Of a stretch of DNA of 33,146 nucleotides, positions 22,201 through 31,903 are shown piece after piece (position 1 is the first letter of the stretch; every line of letters begins with the position of its first letter). Source of the DNA: Carex sylvatica (lineage: Eukaryota > Streptophyta > Magnoliopsida > Poales > Cyperaceae); assembly GCA_964058845.1 (NCBI GenBank), contig CAXKVR010000334.1, positions 1 through 33,146 on the forward strand, written 5' to 3'. The notes beneath the pieces were generated by a model. That model was not told where the DNA came from. It was given only the letters and a program-made list of their open reading frames with translations, and searched no databases. The position numbers and the translations under genes were made by a program.

Positions 22201-25200
22201 AATCTTTCTGAACCACATGGAGAGCTGCACTTTCCTCGATCATGAAGTACTCCTGCCAGTGAAATACAATCTTTAGCTGAGACTCAAATAAGATAACTCA
22301 TCATTAAAAATATACAATGCAATGCTAGTTAAAACTCAATAGTATAGACGCACAACGAGCAGTTGTGCTCTTACAGTTCAACTTATTTTACTTAAGATAG
22401 AGAAGTATTTAAAGAGACTTATCTTGCAAATCATTCTGAACCACATGGAGAGCTGCACCTTCCTCGATCATGAAGTACTCCTGCCAGTGCAATACAATCT
22501 TTAGCTGAGACTGTAATAAGATAACTCATCATTAAAAAAATACAAATGCAATGTTAGTTAAAACTCAATAGTATATACGAGCAGTTGTGGTCTTACAGTT
22601 CAACTTATTTTACTTGAGATAGAGAAATATTTAAAGAGACTTATCTTGCAAATCTTTCTGAACCACTTGGAGAGCTGGGCCTCCCTCCACCATGAAGTAC
22701 TCCTGCCAGTGTAATACAATCTTTAGCTGAGACTGAAATAAGATAACTCATCATTAAAAATATACAATGCAATGTTAGTTAAAACTCAATAGTATATACG
22801 CACAACGAGCAGTTGTGCTTTTACAGTTCAACTTATTTTACTTAAGATAGAGAAGTATTTAAAGAGACTTATCTTGCAAATCTTTCTGAACCACATGGAG
22901 AGCTGCACCTTCCTCGATCATGAAGTACTCCTGCCAGTGCAATACAATCTTTAGCTGAGACTCAAATAAGATAACAATCATTAAAAATATACAATGCAAT
23001 GTCAGTTAAAACTCAATAGTATATACGCACAACGAGCAGTTGTGCTCGTACAGTTCAACTTATTTTACTGAAGATAGAGAAATATTTAAAGAGACTTATC
23101 TTGCAAATCTTTCTGAACCACATGGAGAGCTGCACCTTCCTCGATCATGAAGTACTCCTGCCAGTGTAATACAATCTTTAGCTGAGACTCAAATAAGATA
23201 ACTCATCCTTAAAAATATACAATGCAATGTGAGTTAAAACTTAATAGTATATACGCACAACGAGCAATTGCGCTCTTACAGTTCAACTTATTTTACTTAA
23301 GATCAAGAAATATTTAAAGAGACTTATCTTGCAAATCTTTCTGAACCACTTGGAGAGCTGGACCTCCCTCCACCATGAAGTACTCCTGCCAGTGTAATAC
23401 AATCTTTAGCTGAGACTGAAATAAGATAACTCATCATTAAAAATATACAATGCAATGTTAGTTAAAACTCAATAGTATATACGCACAACGAGCAGTTGTG
23501 CTTTTACAGTTCAACTTATTTTACTTAAGATAGAGAAGTATTTAAACAGACTTATCTTGCAAATCTTTCTGAACCACATGGAGAGCTGCACCTTCCTCGA
23601 TCATGAAGTACTCCTGCCAGTGCAATACAATCTTTAGCTGAGACTGTAATAAGATAACTCATCATTAAAAAAATACAAATGCAATGTTAGTTAAAACTCA
23701 ATAGTATATACGCACAACGAGCAGTTGTGCTCTTACAGTTCAACTTATTTTACTTGAGATAGAGAAATATTAAAGAGACTTATCTTGCAAATCTTTCTGA
23801 ACCACTTGGAGAGCTGGACCTGCCTCCACCATGAAGTACTCCTGCCAGTGTAATACAATCTTTAGCTGAGACTGAAATAAGATAACTCATCATTAAAAAT
23901 ATACAATGCAATGCTAGTTAAAACTCAATAGTATAGACGCACAACGAGCAGTTGTGCTCTTACAGTTCAACTTATTTTACTTAAGATAGAGAAGTATTTA
24001 AAGAGACTTATCTTGCAAATCTTTCTGAACCACATGGAGAGCTGCACCTTCCTCGATCATGAAGTACTCCTGCCAGTGCAATACAATCTTTAGCTGAGAC
24101 TGTAATAAGATAACTCATCATTAAAAAAATACAAATGCAATGTTAGTTAAAACTCAATAGTATATACGCACAACGAGCAGTTGTGCTCTTACAGTTCAAC
24201 TTATTTTACTTGAGATAGAGAAATATTTAAAGAGACTTATCTTGCAAATCTTTCTGAACCACTTGGAGAGCTGGACCTCCCTCCACCATGAAGTACTCCT
24301 GCCAGTGTAATACAATCTTTAGCTGAGACTCAAATAAGATAACTCATCATTAAAAATATACAATGCAATGTTAGTTAAAACTCAATAGTATATACGCACA
24401 ACGAGCAGTTGTGCTCTTACAGTTCAACTTATTTTACTTCAGATAGAGAAGTATTTAAAGAGACTTATCTTGCAAATCTTTCTGAACCACATGGAGAGCT
24501 ACACCTTCCTCGATCATGAAGTACTCCTGCCAGTGCAATACAATCTTTAGCTGAGACTCAAATAAGATAATTAATTAAAAATATACAATGCAATGTTAGT
24601 TAAAACTCAATAGTATATACGCACAACGAGCAGTTGTGGTCTTACCGTTCAACTTATTTTACTTGAGATAGAGAAATATTTAAAGAGACTTATCTTGCAA
24701 ATCTTTCTGAACCACTTGGAGAGCTGGACCTCCCTCCACCATGAAGTACTCCTGCCAGTGTAATACAATCTTTAGCTGAGACTGAAATAAGATAACTCAT
24801 CATTAAAAATATACAATGCAATGTTAGTTAAAACTCAATAGTATATACGCACAACGAGCAGTTGTGCTCTTACAGTTCAACTTATTTTACTTAAGATAGA
24901 GAAGTATTTAAACAGACTTATCTTGCAAATCTTTCTGAACCACATGGAGAGCTGCACCTTCCTCGATCATGAAGTACTCCTGCCAGTGCAATACAATCTT
25001 TAGCTGAGACTGTAATAAGATAACTCATCATTAAAAAAATACAAATGCAATGTTAGTTAAAACTCAATAGTATATACGCACAACGAGCAGTTGTGCTCTT
25101 ACAGTTCAACTTATTTTACTTGAGATAGAGAAATATTTAAAGAGACTTATCTTGCAAATCTTTCTGAACCAGTTGGAGAGCTGGACCTCCCTCCACCATG

Positions 25201-26297
25201 AAGTACTCCTGCCAGTGTAATACAATCTTTAGCTGAGACTGAAATAAGATAACTCATCATTAAAAATATACAATGCAATGTTAGTTAAAACTCAATAGTA
25301 TATACGCACAACGAGCAGTTGTGCTTTTACAGTTCAACTTATTTTACTTAAGATAGAGAAGTATTTAAACAGACTTATCTTGCAAATCTTTCTGAACCAC
25401 ATGGAGAGCTACACCTTCCTCGATCATGAAGTACTCCTGCCAGTGCAATACAATCTTTAGCTGAGACTGTAATAAGATAACTCATCATTAAAAAAATACA
25501 AATGCAATGTTAGTTAAAACTCAATAGTATATACGCACAACGAGCAGTTGTGCTCTTACCGTTCAACTTATTTTACTTGAGATAGAGAAATATTAAAGAG
25601 ACTTATCTTGCAAATCTTTCTGAACCACTTGGAGAGCTGGACCTGCCTCCACCATGAAGTACTCCTGCCAGTGTAATACAATCTTTAGCTGAGACTGAAA
25701 TAAGATAACTCATCATTAAAAATATACAATGCAATGCTAGTTAAAACTCAATAGTATAGACGCACAACGAGCAGTTGTGCTCTTACAGTTCAACTTATTT
25801 TACTTGAGATAGAGAAGTATTTAAAGAGACTTATCTTGCAAATCTTTCTGAACCACATGGAGAGCTGCACCTTCCTCGATCATGAAGTACTCCTGCCAGT
25901 GCAATACAATCTTTAGCTGAGACTGTAATAAGATAACTCATCATTAAAAAAATACAAATGCAATGTTAGTTAAAACTCAATAGTATATACGCACAACGAG
26001 CAGTTGTGCTCTTACAGTTCAACTTATTTTACTTGAGATAGAGAAATATTTAAAGAGACTTATCTTGCAAATCTTTCTGAACCACATGGAGAGCTGCACC
26101 TTCCTCGATAATGAAGTACTCCTGCCAGTGCTATACAATCTTTAGCTGAGACTGAAATAAGATAACTCATCATTAAAAATATACAATGCAATGTTAGTTA
26201 AAGCTCAATAGTATATACGCACAACGAGCAGTTGTGCTCTTACAGTTCAAGTTATATTACTTAAGATAGAGAAATATTTAAAGAGACTTATCTTGCA

Positions 26298-26360
26298 CAA
26301 AAACACGGGCACAGGTACTTGACTAGCCTATAATAGACGACCATCTCTTTATGCAACTTC
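26298..26360. other. Non-satellite insert at the array's right end
   Basis: The last full monomer is cut at cttatcttgca and followed by 63 bp of unrelated sequence (caaaaacacgggcacaggta onward) before satellite homology resumes at cgatcatgatgtactcc. A matching insertion or deletion is not seen elsewhere in the array. Confidence 0.7.
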
Positions 26361-26486
26361 CGATCATGATGTACTCCAGCCAGTGTCATACAATCTTTAG
26401 CTGAGACTGATATAAGATAACTCATTATTAAAGAAACTTAACTTGCAAATTTTTCTGAACGACATGCAAAGCAGGACCTCCCTCGG
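26361..26486 (+). repeat. Degenerate, internally deleted terminal satellite monomer
   Basis: Starts at cgatcatgatgtactccagc and matches the monomer to about 26,431 (cattattaaag). It then jumps to aaacttaacttgcaaattttt..cgacatgcaaagcaggacctccctcgg, so about 100 bp including the dyad is missing. Past this, gagttgttgtgccc at about 26,514-26,527 may be a last dyad trace. Confidence 0.8.
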
Positions 26487-27525
26487 CTTAACTTTACCAT
26501 ATTCAAGCATACAAGAGTTGTTGTGCCCACCGTATTAGAAGGTTACTACTATTATTTAAGAAAGAAACAATTAATAGAGAAAAGGAGAAATAACTTAATT
26601 ACCCAAATTAGAAGTCAAACTAACAATTGTGAAAATGAACACCCAAATTGTCAAGACAAAACTTTTCCAGAAACAAGCTTACCATACCAGAAACAACTTT
26701 TCCAAAAGTTTGACAAAATTTAAAATTTCAAAATTGATCTCATTTTGAATATCTGGAGTTGTTCTGCTGTGACTTCTCCAATAAGTACCTGCACAGTCAA
26801 CTTTAGATTATTATGTAAAATGTAAACAAATGAAATTGTTATTCATTATGAGACAAAATGATTCAAGGTAACCTAAATTTAGTACTACATAGTACAGACA
26901 ACATTGGCATTTAAAACAGTCAAATATTTCAATTTGAATAAATTCACTTGACATTAAAATGCAATCAAACTAAAGAGCATTAGGACCTGCAATAACCCTA
27001 TATATCTTCAATAGACATGAAAGCTTAGTTTCAACCTATTTCTCCATTAGCTATGCAATAAACCTCTAATAACCCTGATTTTTTTCCCATTGATCTTAAG
27101 TTGCCATAAATTTAACTAAATTGAATGAGCATTTTAGACTCTGCTCATTTATCCCAACCATTGTTCATTTTACCAATAAAACACTGACCACAGAACCCAT
27201 CTCAAGAACACAGTAGCCCCACCCCCCTCTTTAAAAAAAAAAAAACCCAAGTTTGGTGCAAGAATTTAAACCCAGCCACAATAAATTACAGCCTTCATGA
27301 TCTGGGCTCCACTACTTTTGACCACAATCATGGAAACAGAAACTACAGAGAAAAAAAAAATTGTAAAACAATTTCAAAACAAAAGAAAATAGAAATATGG
27401 AATACAAATATGTACTCTGTGGATCTTTGTTGGAGCAGTCTCTGGTTTGCCATGTAAAGTGGTGTTGCTCGTGTTCATATGTTTCAGTTGTCAAAACAAA
27501 GTAGAATTGATGGAAAGTCCTTGAA
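26487..27525. other. AT-rich spacer, no gene recognised
   Basis: The open frame at 26,523-26,723 (+, Lys/Asn/Gln-rich) has no family motif and probably arises from base composition. Poly-A runs lie near 27,233 and 27,349. The minus-strand frame at 27,312-27,539 could be 3'-UTR or nothing. Confidence 0.5.
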
Positions 27526-27673
27526 AATAATAAAGACATCAGTGCATGTAGATAAGGTTAAACAGCGGCTTAATTATTAAAATTGGTGATTAAAATGTAA
27601 ATAATAAAGACATCAGTGCATGTAGATAAGGTTAAACAGCGGCTTAATTATTAAAATTGGTGATTAAAATGTA
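27526..27673 (+). repeat. Perfect 74-bp tandem duplication
   Basis: Two adjacent copies (27,526-27,599 and 27,600-27,673) of a 74-bp unit beginning aataataaagacatcagtgc and ending gattaaaatgta, with no difference seen by eye. The perfect identity implies a recent slippage or unequal-exchange event, or an assembly duplication. Confidence 0.95.
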
Positions 27674-27825
27674 GTTACCAAGAAAATATTAGAAACTAGT
27701 TGAAACATAGTTAAAATGAAGTAATTTCATGTCAATTGTGACCAAAAGGTTTCAAATATGGGGCAAGGTTACCTAATTGGATTGCATTTAGGTAAATCAA
27801 AAGTCTGGCTGAGTTGTCCAATTGA

Positions 27826-27886
27826 TCACAAGTCGAGGAAAATCAGTGCGGCCCCACCCAAGAGAGCTAATGCATGTGCCCACTTC
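27826..27886 (-). CDS. Possible terminal exon of a small membrane protein
   Basis: After an acceptor (gtaggtgcag) the minus strand reads KWAHALALLGGAALIFLDL and stops at TGA (27,826-27,828). The peptide is hydrophobic, like a C-terminal membrane segment. A donor CATTCAG|gtgatt (exon end 28,332) lies 445 bp upstream on the same strand. Joining the two keeps one frame, giving SSKYPGFPFR directly before KWAH. That upstream frame has no ATG before an in-frame stop about 110 bp further up, so a further exon or a non-coding leader would be needed. I do not recognise the protein. A C/T-rich leader with a telo-box-like aaccctaaaa (minus strand, about 28,811-28,820) suggests that a minus-strand gene starts near 28,850. 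Tentative. Confidence 0.27.
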
Positions 27887-29030
27887 CTGCACCTACAAAA
27901 TTTTGATAAGAAAAAATAGTGGTTAACCTGAAATAGAACTATAATATCAAATGAAAACAAAATGTTATGGATGAAAAAAATATCCTGCAGGTTTCCTCTT
28001 GTCTTAAAATTAATTGTCAGAGATGATTTGTTGAACGAAGTTGGCCCTTTTCAATAGTCACGTTGCCAACCTTGATAGATTAACCCTTTAATTTAACCTC
28101 TATTTAATTTTTAAACAAATTACAAGACAATCAAATGAATTAACTAGATTAACCATTTAACCTAATCCTGAATCTGCAGCAAACATAATTACTTAATTAG
28201 GGAATTAACCTAAGTTAACAAGGGTGTTAATCTGTACCATTTAAATAGTGGTAAATCATTGAACCACAAGATAATAGATAATATAATAAGACAATGGAAT
28301 CATCCTTAATGAAATTGGAAAAGGGAATCACCTGAATGGGAAACCTGGGTACTTGCTTGAGACTTGAGAGTAAAACGCACACAGCAGTCTGTAGAAGGGA
28401 ATAGAAATCGTTGGTTGTGGTTGTGTGCGATCTGATCAGACAATTTCGAAATTCATCATTTCTATTTGTCGTTCGTTCCGATCAGAGCCTTCTAAAAGAA
28501 TCGCTATGTTTTCTTTGATTTGAATCAATCTGTCGAACTCGTCAGGACAAAATTCTAGCAAGCATTAAATAATGGGAGGAACTGGGTTCAATGTCGGCTG
28601 CAAAGAGCCGTTGGGCGTGATCGGAAAAAAATCTTTGCATTAATTTCAGTGGATTTCTGTAAGATCTCAGAAGATTTGACCTCCAAATCAAATCTTTTGA
28701 GAAAATAAAAGTACAACCGAGATATCATGTGATCTTTAATTTCTAGCGCAAATAGAGATTGAATTAGAAAACTTTTCAGCTAAGATCGAGAATTGAGTAG
28801 TAAGAGCGAAAGGGGTTTTAGGGTTAGAGCGAGAGAGTGGGATAGAAAGGGGTTTAACGAGTCTAGTTTTCGTCAAGTATCTCAAATTTTGAGTTTAGAT
28901 TTGGAACGTCAGATCAGAATTCGTACTAATCCAGAACGCTACAGGAGTGCTGGTACAGGAGAAAATATGGAGCAATGAATTACAACCGTTGATTCCTTAA
29001 AGGGTAAAATAGTAAAATAGTATATGATTT
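27887..29030. other. Candidate intron, leader and promoter area of a minus-strand gene
   Basis: Contains the donor at 28,332, pyrimidine-rich sequence as read on the minus strand, and a telo-box-like motif near 28,815 (ttttagggttagag on the plus strand). The plus-strand frame 28,793-28,978 is the shadow of this leader and has no motif. No coding exon could be proved. Confidence 0.3.
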
Positions 29031-30135
29031 TTATTAGAGAAAAGCGCTGCCACTGGAGACTTCCAATACCCCTTCTTCTCTCTCCCGATAAACCCTCCTT
29101 CCTCTCCCTTCCGCCCCCTCGTATTCATCTCCCTCCCGCTTTCTCACTCTCCAACAGCCCCTCGCCTCTCTCGCTCAAGCACCTCCCTCAGCCACCCCTA
29201 CTCTCTCTCGCTCCAGTGCTTCGCGCCTCTCTCCGACACATGCAACGAATATAGTTTATTTCTTCTCTTCGACACTAGCGCCTCAAGGTCTTGTCTTGTG
29301 TTTAATTGCACAATTTTGGGATAAGTTGAGACTGGCATAGGTTGATATTTAGCTTAATTTTACTGTTAAATTTAAATTTTTACTCAAAACTTTTACCAAA
29401 ATAGAAAAAACAAGAATTGAGGTTTAATTCGGAAAAGTGACCTAATTATGCAATAGAGGGTGATTAAGGCTTAGGCAAGAGAACTGATCTCGCTTCAAGG
29501 TCTTTATCATCTGGTTTACAGTCAATGTGGGCTTGAGGTACAAATTCAGATTGATTTCAAGTTGTCTATAGCTTCGTATGGATGCATGTTTCAGGTCATT
29601 CAGATTCACGTGTTGTCAGGTTCATGTCAAATTGGTTTTTCAAAATTACTGGGTTGGTTCGGGTTTGATTTCAAATCAGACTTGCTCTCTGGGTTGGGTC
29701 ATGGCTACCTTTTGTTCCAAGTCAGGTTGAGTTACTATCACAAATCAGGGAAACTTTCTTCAATTAATATTTGAATTGCCATTACTCTACATGAACCACT
29801 CATCATTTTACAATTAAGTTTCACCCAAAAGTGTAGGTTAATGTAATAGCTTCATTGAGATGTTTTATTCACTTGATAAGACATTCTTATTATGACAGTG
29901 CTTTTGGAGGATAGCCAACAGCTGATGTACCCTTCGACTCGGTAGTCTACTGCTGAAGCAGATCTCATGGTTCGTTTTTGATTGAATTTTCATATTTGTC
30001 TATTCCAGCCTTCTTGGTAAAAAAAAGTAAAATATTGCAGTAATGCACTTACCTACTATCTATTAATGGTTGTAGCAATCAGTGATATAGCAATTTCGTA
30101 CTTGTTTTATAAATTGAGATTTTGTATAATCTATA

Positions 30136-30339
30136 AAGATGATGCTTTCAGTCTTCATATTACCTACCTCAAATAAAGCATCATTGAAGATGCAACTCAA
30201 TCAAATTCAGTTTTCATTTTACCTTCTAATCACATTGAAGATGATGCTTTCAGTCATGTGCCCAAGGTTTTTTTTTTTTTTTTTCTGAAGTTGCACATTA
30301 TGGTTCTTTTTATTGTGAAGTTACCTTCTAATCACATTA
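30136..30339 (+). repeat. Diverged ~102-bp tandem duplication
   Basis: AAGATGATGCTTTCAGTC occurs at 30,136 and 30,238, and TTACCTTCTAATCACATT at 30,219 and 30,321. Both pairs are offset by exactly 102 bp, with a weaker match between (gaagatgcaa and gaagttgcac). The second unit carries a T run of about 18 bases in its middle. Confidence 0.75.
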
Positions 30340-31014
30340 TGATTCTTTTATTCTAATTCAAGTAAGTTTGTCTTTCTATGCAGAATTCAGATTTCAAGGA
30401 GAACACAGATTCATATTTCAACAATATTACATTGACCCCCATTTGATGGATAAGCATGGCACGATGAATGTTAATACAACTTTGAATACTCTCTTTTTTA
30501 TATATGTTGGAAAGAGATATAGGTTGTTATTGCATAATTTTAATTGGTTAAAGGTTAATGGAAAGTTGGTGTTTTGTTCTAATGCGAAGGCATATGCTAG
30601 ACTTGCATTTTCTTCTGGTCTAATGCAAAGTTGCATAATTGCTTTATATTCTAATACAACTTAGAATACATTCTAAAATTGCTTTATTTTCCAGATCTGA
30701 TTTAGTTTGCTTATTTCTCCAAATTTGTTGCCTCAAAAATTTCACAAAAATCAGTAAAAGTGCATCTAAATATTCTTTATATGCTGTGAAAATTTTAGAA
30801 AGAAATTCGAAAGGAATTAGAAGATATGATTTTTTGAAGGAAATAGACAACAATGCCCCTAGACGAATCTTATCAAAGCAAGCTGAAATTGATATGATGA
30901 CTTCTATGATGGCTTAATCTTGCAAAATATTGTCGAAGTAGCCTTTTTACATTTGGAGTTGAAAATTTCAGCATCGATACCACAATAGTACCATCAATTG
31001 TAGTTGGCACTAAA

Positions 31015-31032
31015 ACTGGTACCGGTACCAGT
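31015..31032. repeat. 18-bp perfect palindrome
   Basis: ACTGGTACCGGTACCAGT reads identically on both strands. It is built from two overlapping GGTACC cores and contains the CTGGTAC/GTACCAG motif that is over-represented in the window's non-satellite DNA. Confidence 0.9.
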
Positions 31033-31341
31033 CAAGTAGCTGCTGCCAAATCTAGCAAAGGTTCCAAACTCACAAATGACTTAAAATTTGCAAAAATAAT
31101 TTAACATTCCAAAGGATAACAAAACAATATATGAATTTTCCATCTGTAATTGCTCACAAATTAATCACATTCTATACACATTTTTTTTTTCAGAAAGTTA
31201 CAAGAAAAATGAAAAATGAAAAGAAAATCTTCCATCAATGAATCAAATAAATCCATCTGCGAACTAACCAAATAACCTACAAATCAAATCCTCCTAATTA
31301 CTAAAAATAGCCCAAAATAAGATTAGTTACAAACAACGACA

Positions 31342-31473
31342 CACGGCTGCCGATGTGATCTACAAAAGTTGCCCAAAATAAGAGCATTGATCTACAAAAA
31401 AAATTGTCTTCGTTGGCTATAGAATTGTGGTGCCTAAAAGATTTAAGCAACGCACGGCTGCCGATGTGATCTA
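31342..31473 (+). repeat. Short direct repeat pair around cacggctgccgatgtgatct
   Basis: A 21-bp sequence (CACGGCTGCCGATGTGATCT plus a) is found at 31,342-31,362 and 31,453-31,473, offset 111 bp. A partial third occurrence (cacggctatg) is at 31,561. gcccaaaataaga also occurs twice (about 31,309 and 31,371). This is local duplication of unknown origin. Confidence 0.8.
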
Positions 31474-31732
31474 TCAAGCTTCCTGGTCTGCCAAAATGAA
31501 TTTCATTAATTAAATTGAAGACGTTTTTTTGTTCAGAATAAACAAAAAGAAATAACCAAGCACGGCTATGAAATATCGATATTAAGTGACTGTACCTCAT
31601 TCAACCAATTATACTAATACCTCTCAAGTATGATAAATGGAGACAGTTTCCTTTTGGTGACTCTTCACTGGTAAGCTGGGACTGGTACCGCAGTTGGCTG
31701 AAACCTCTCAACTCATTTCAGGTTTTGTTCTA

Positions 31733-31903
31733 TTAGGGTTTTTCAATTTTTATTTGGTGGAAAATAGGGTCGTCGCACCACCCCACAAATCCATGATTAG
31801 TAGTGGTACAATTATAAAATATTCTACCGTCGTTGTTTTGAGTGTGTGCAGTTGTCACAATAGTTTCACGTAGACATCTCCGGCAAATAGGGTTTGGCAT
31901 CTT
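31733..31903 (-). CDS. Small GRF-type zinc-finger protein (55 aa exon)
   Basis: After an acceptor (tttatttgcag) the exon begins AAG-ATG. Translation from the ATG at 31,900 gives 55 residues ending at 31,733: MPNPICRRCLRETIVTTAHT, then QNNDGRIFYNC, then GFVGWCDDPIF. This follows the GRF zinc-finger plan (C near the start, N-x-G-R-x-F-x-x-C, then an aromatic-x-W-C-D-D end), a zinc fold that binds single-stranded DNA in TOP3A, APE2 and NEIL3 and is frequent in small plant and transposon-linked proteins. The Cys usually found shortly before the F-x-W block is missing (TTTNHGF), so zinc binding may be altered unless His substitutes. A longer frame reaches 32,023 but crosses the splice site. The ATG directly after the acceptor suits a gene whose first exon is untranslated (exon end 32,632). 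Complete small gene or truncated relic: unclear. Confidence 0.55.
   Translation of the reverse strand, partial: KMPNPICRRCLRETIVTTAHTQNNDGRIFYNCTTTNHGFVGWCDDPIFHQIKIEKP

Larger units (their letters stand above)
13482..22600 (+). repeat. Dyad-deleted satellite monomer variants
   Basis: Six monomers lack 7 bp so that the left dyad arm is gone (tatacgagcagttgtgg). The cgag landmark of these is at 13,482, 13,932, 15,751, 17,343, 18,705 and about 22,578. All six also carry the G-for-C change in the right arm and ggtcttac after it. They are scattered but related: four of them (13,932, 15,751, 17,343, 18,705) share the further variant cttaccgttcaac. The coordinates span the first to last such monomer, not a continuous block. 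Confidence 0.85.
11552..26297 (+). repeat. Satellite DNA array, ~228-bp monomer, ~65 copies
   Basis: Head-to-tail tandem repeat. Successive dyad landmarks lie at 11,659, 11,886, 12,114, 12,342, 12,570, 12,799, 13,026 and 13,254, giving periods of 227-229 bp; monomers with a 7-bp deletion give about 222. The last landmark is at 26,219, so the span corresponds to about 64 periods (copy number by division, not by counting each). Constant landmarks are CTTATCTTGCAAATCTTTCT, GAAGTACTCCTGCCAGTG, ACAATCTTTAGCTGAGACT, AAGATAACTCATCATTAAAA and GTTCAACTTATTTTACTT. All monomers share one orientation. No long open frame occurs inside. Two main subtypes differ at linked sites (see the dimer block). No similarity to the Arabidopsis-type 178-180-bp centromere repeat is apparent. 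This is the dominant feature of the window and would be expected to be heterochromatic; a centromeric role is not shown. Confidence 0.98.
29031..31732. other. Low-copy DNA, no recognised gene
   Basis: The stretch 29,060-29,250 is C/T-rich and resembles a plant 5' leader for a plus-strand transcript, ending near a donor-like tcaag|gtcttg (about 29,287). Exon-like pieces follow at about 29,901-29,968 and from 30,384 (after tctatgcag: FRFQGEHRFIFQQYYIDPHL and onward). None carries a motif I recognise; a noncoding or decayed gene is possible. Frames at 30,639-30,917 and 31,301-31,600 are not convincing. Confidence 0.3.

Noticed and set aside
11552..26297. Regular repeats as a possible CRISPR array or minisatellite-coded protein
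   Set aside because: The whole 228-bp unit repeats, with no unique spacers, and the monomer has stops in every frame, so it is eukaryotic satellite DNA.
28793..28978. Arg-rich plus-strand ORF (61 codons)
   Set aside because: It is the complement of a pyrimidine-rich leader with a telo-box-like motif; no homologous family is apparent.
31301..31600. 99-codon minus ORF with a repeated DHIGSR motif
   Set aside because: The repeat comes from the duplicated 21-bp DNA sequence; the rest has no protein-like pattern.
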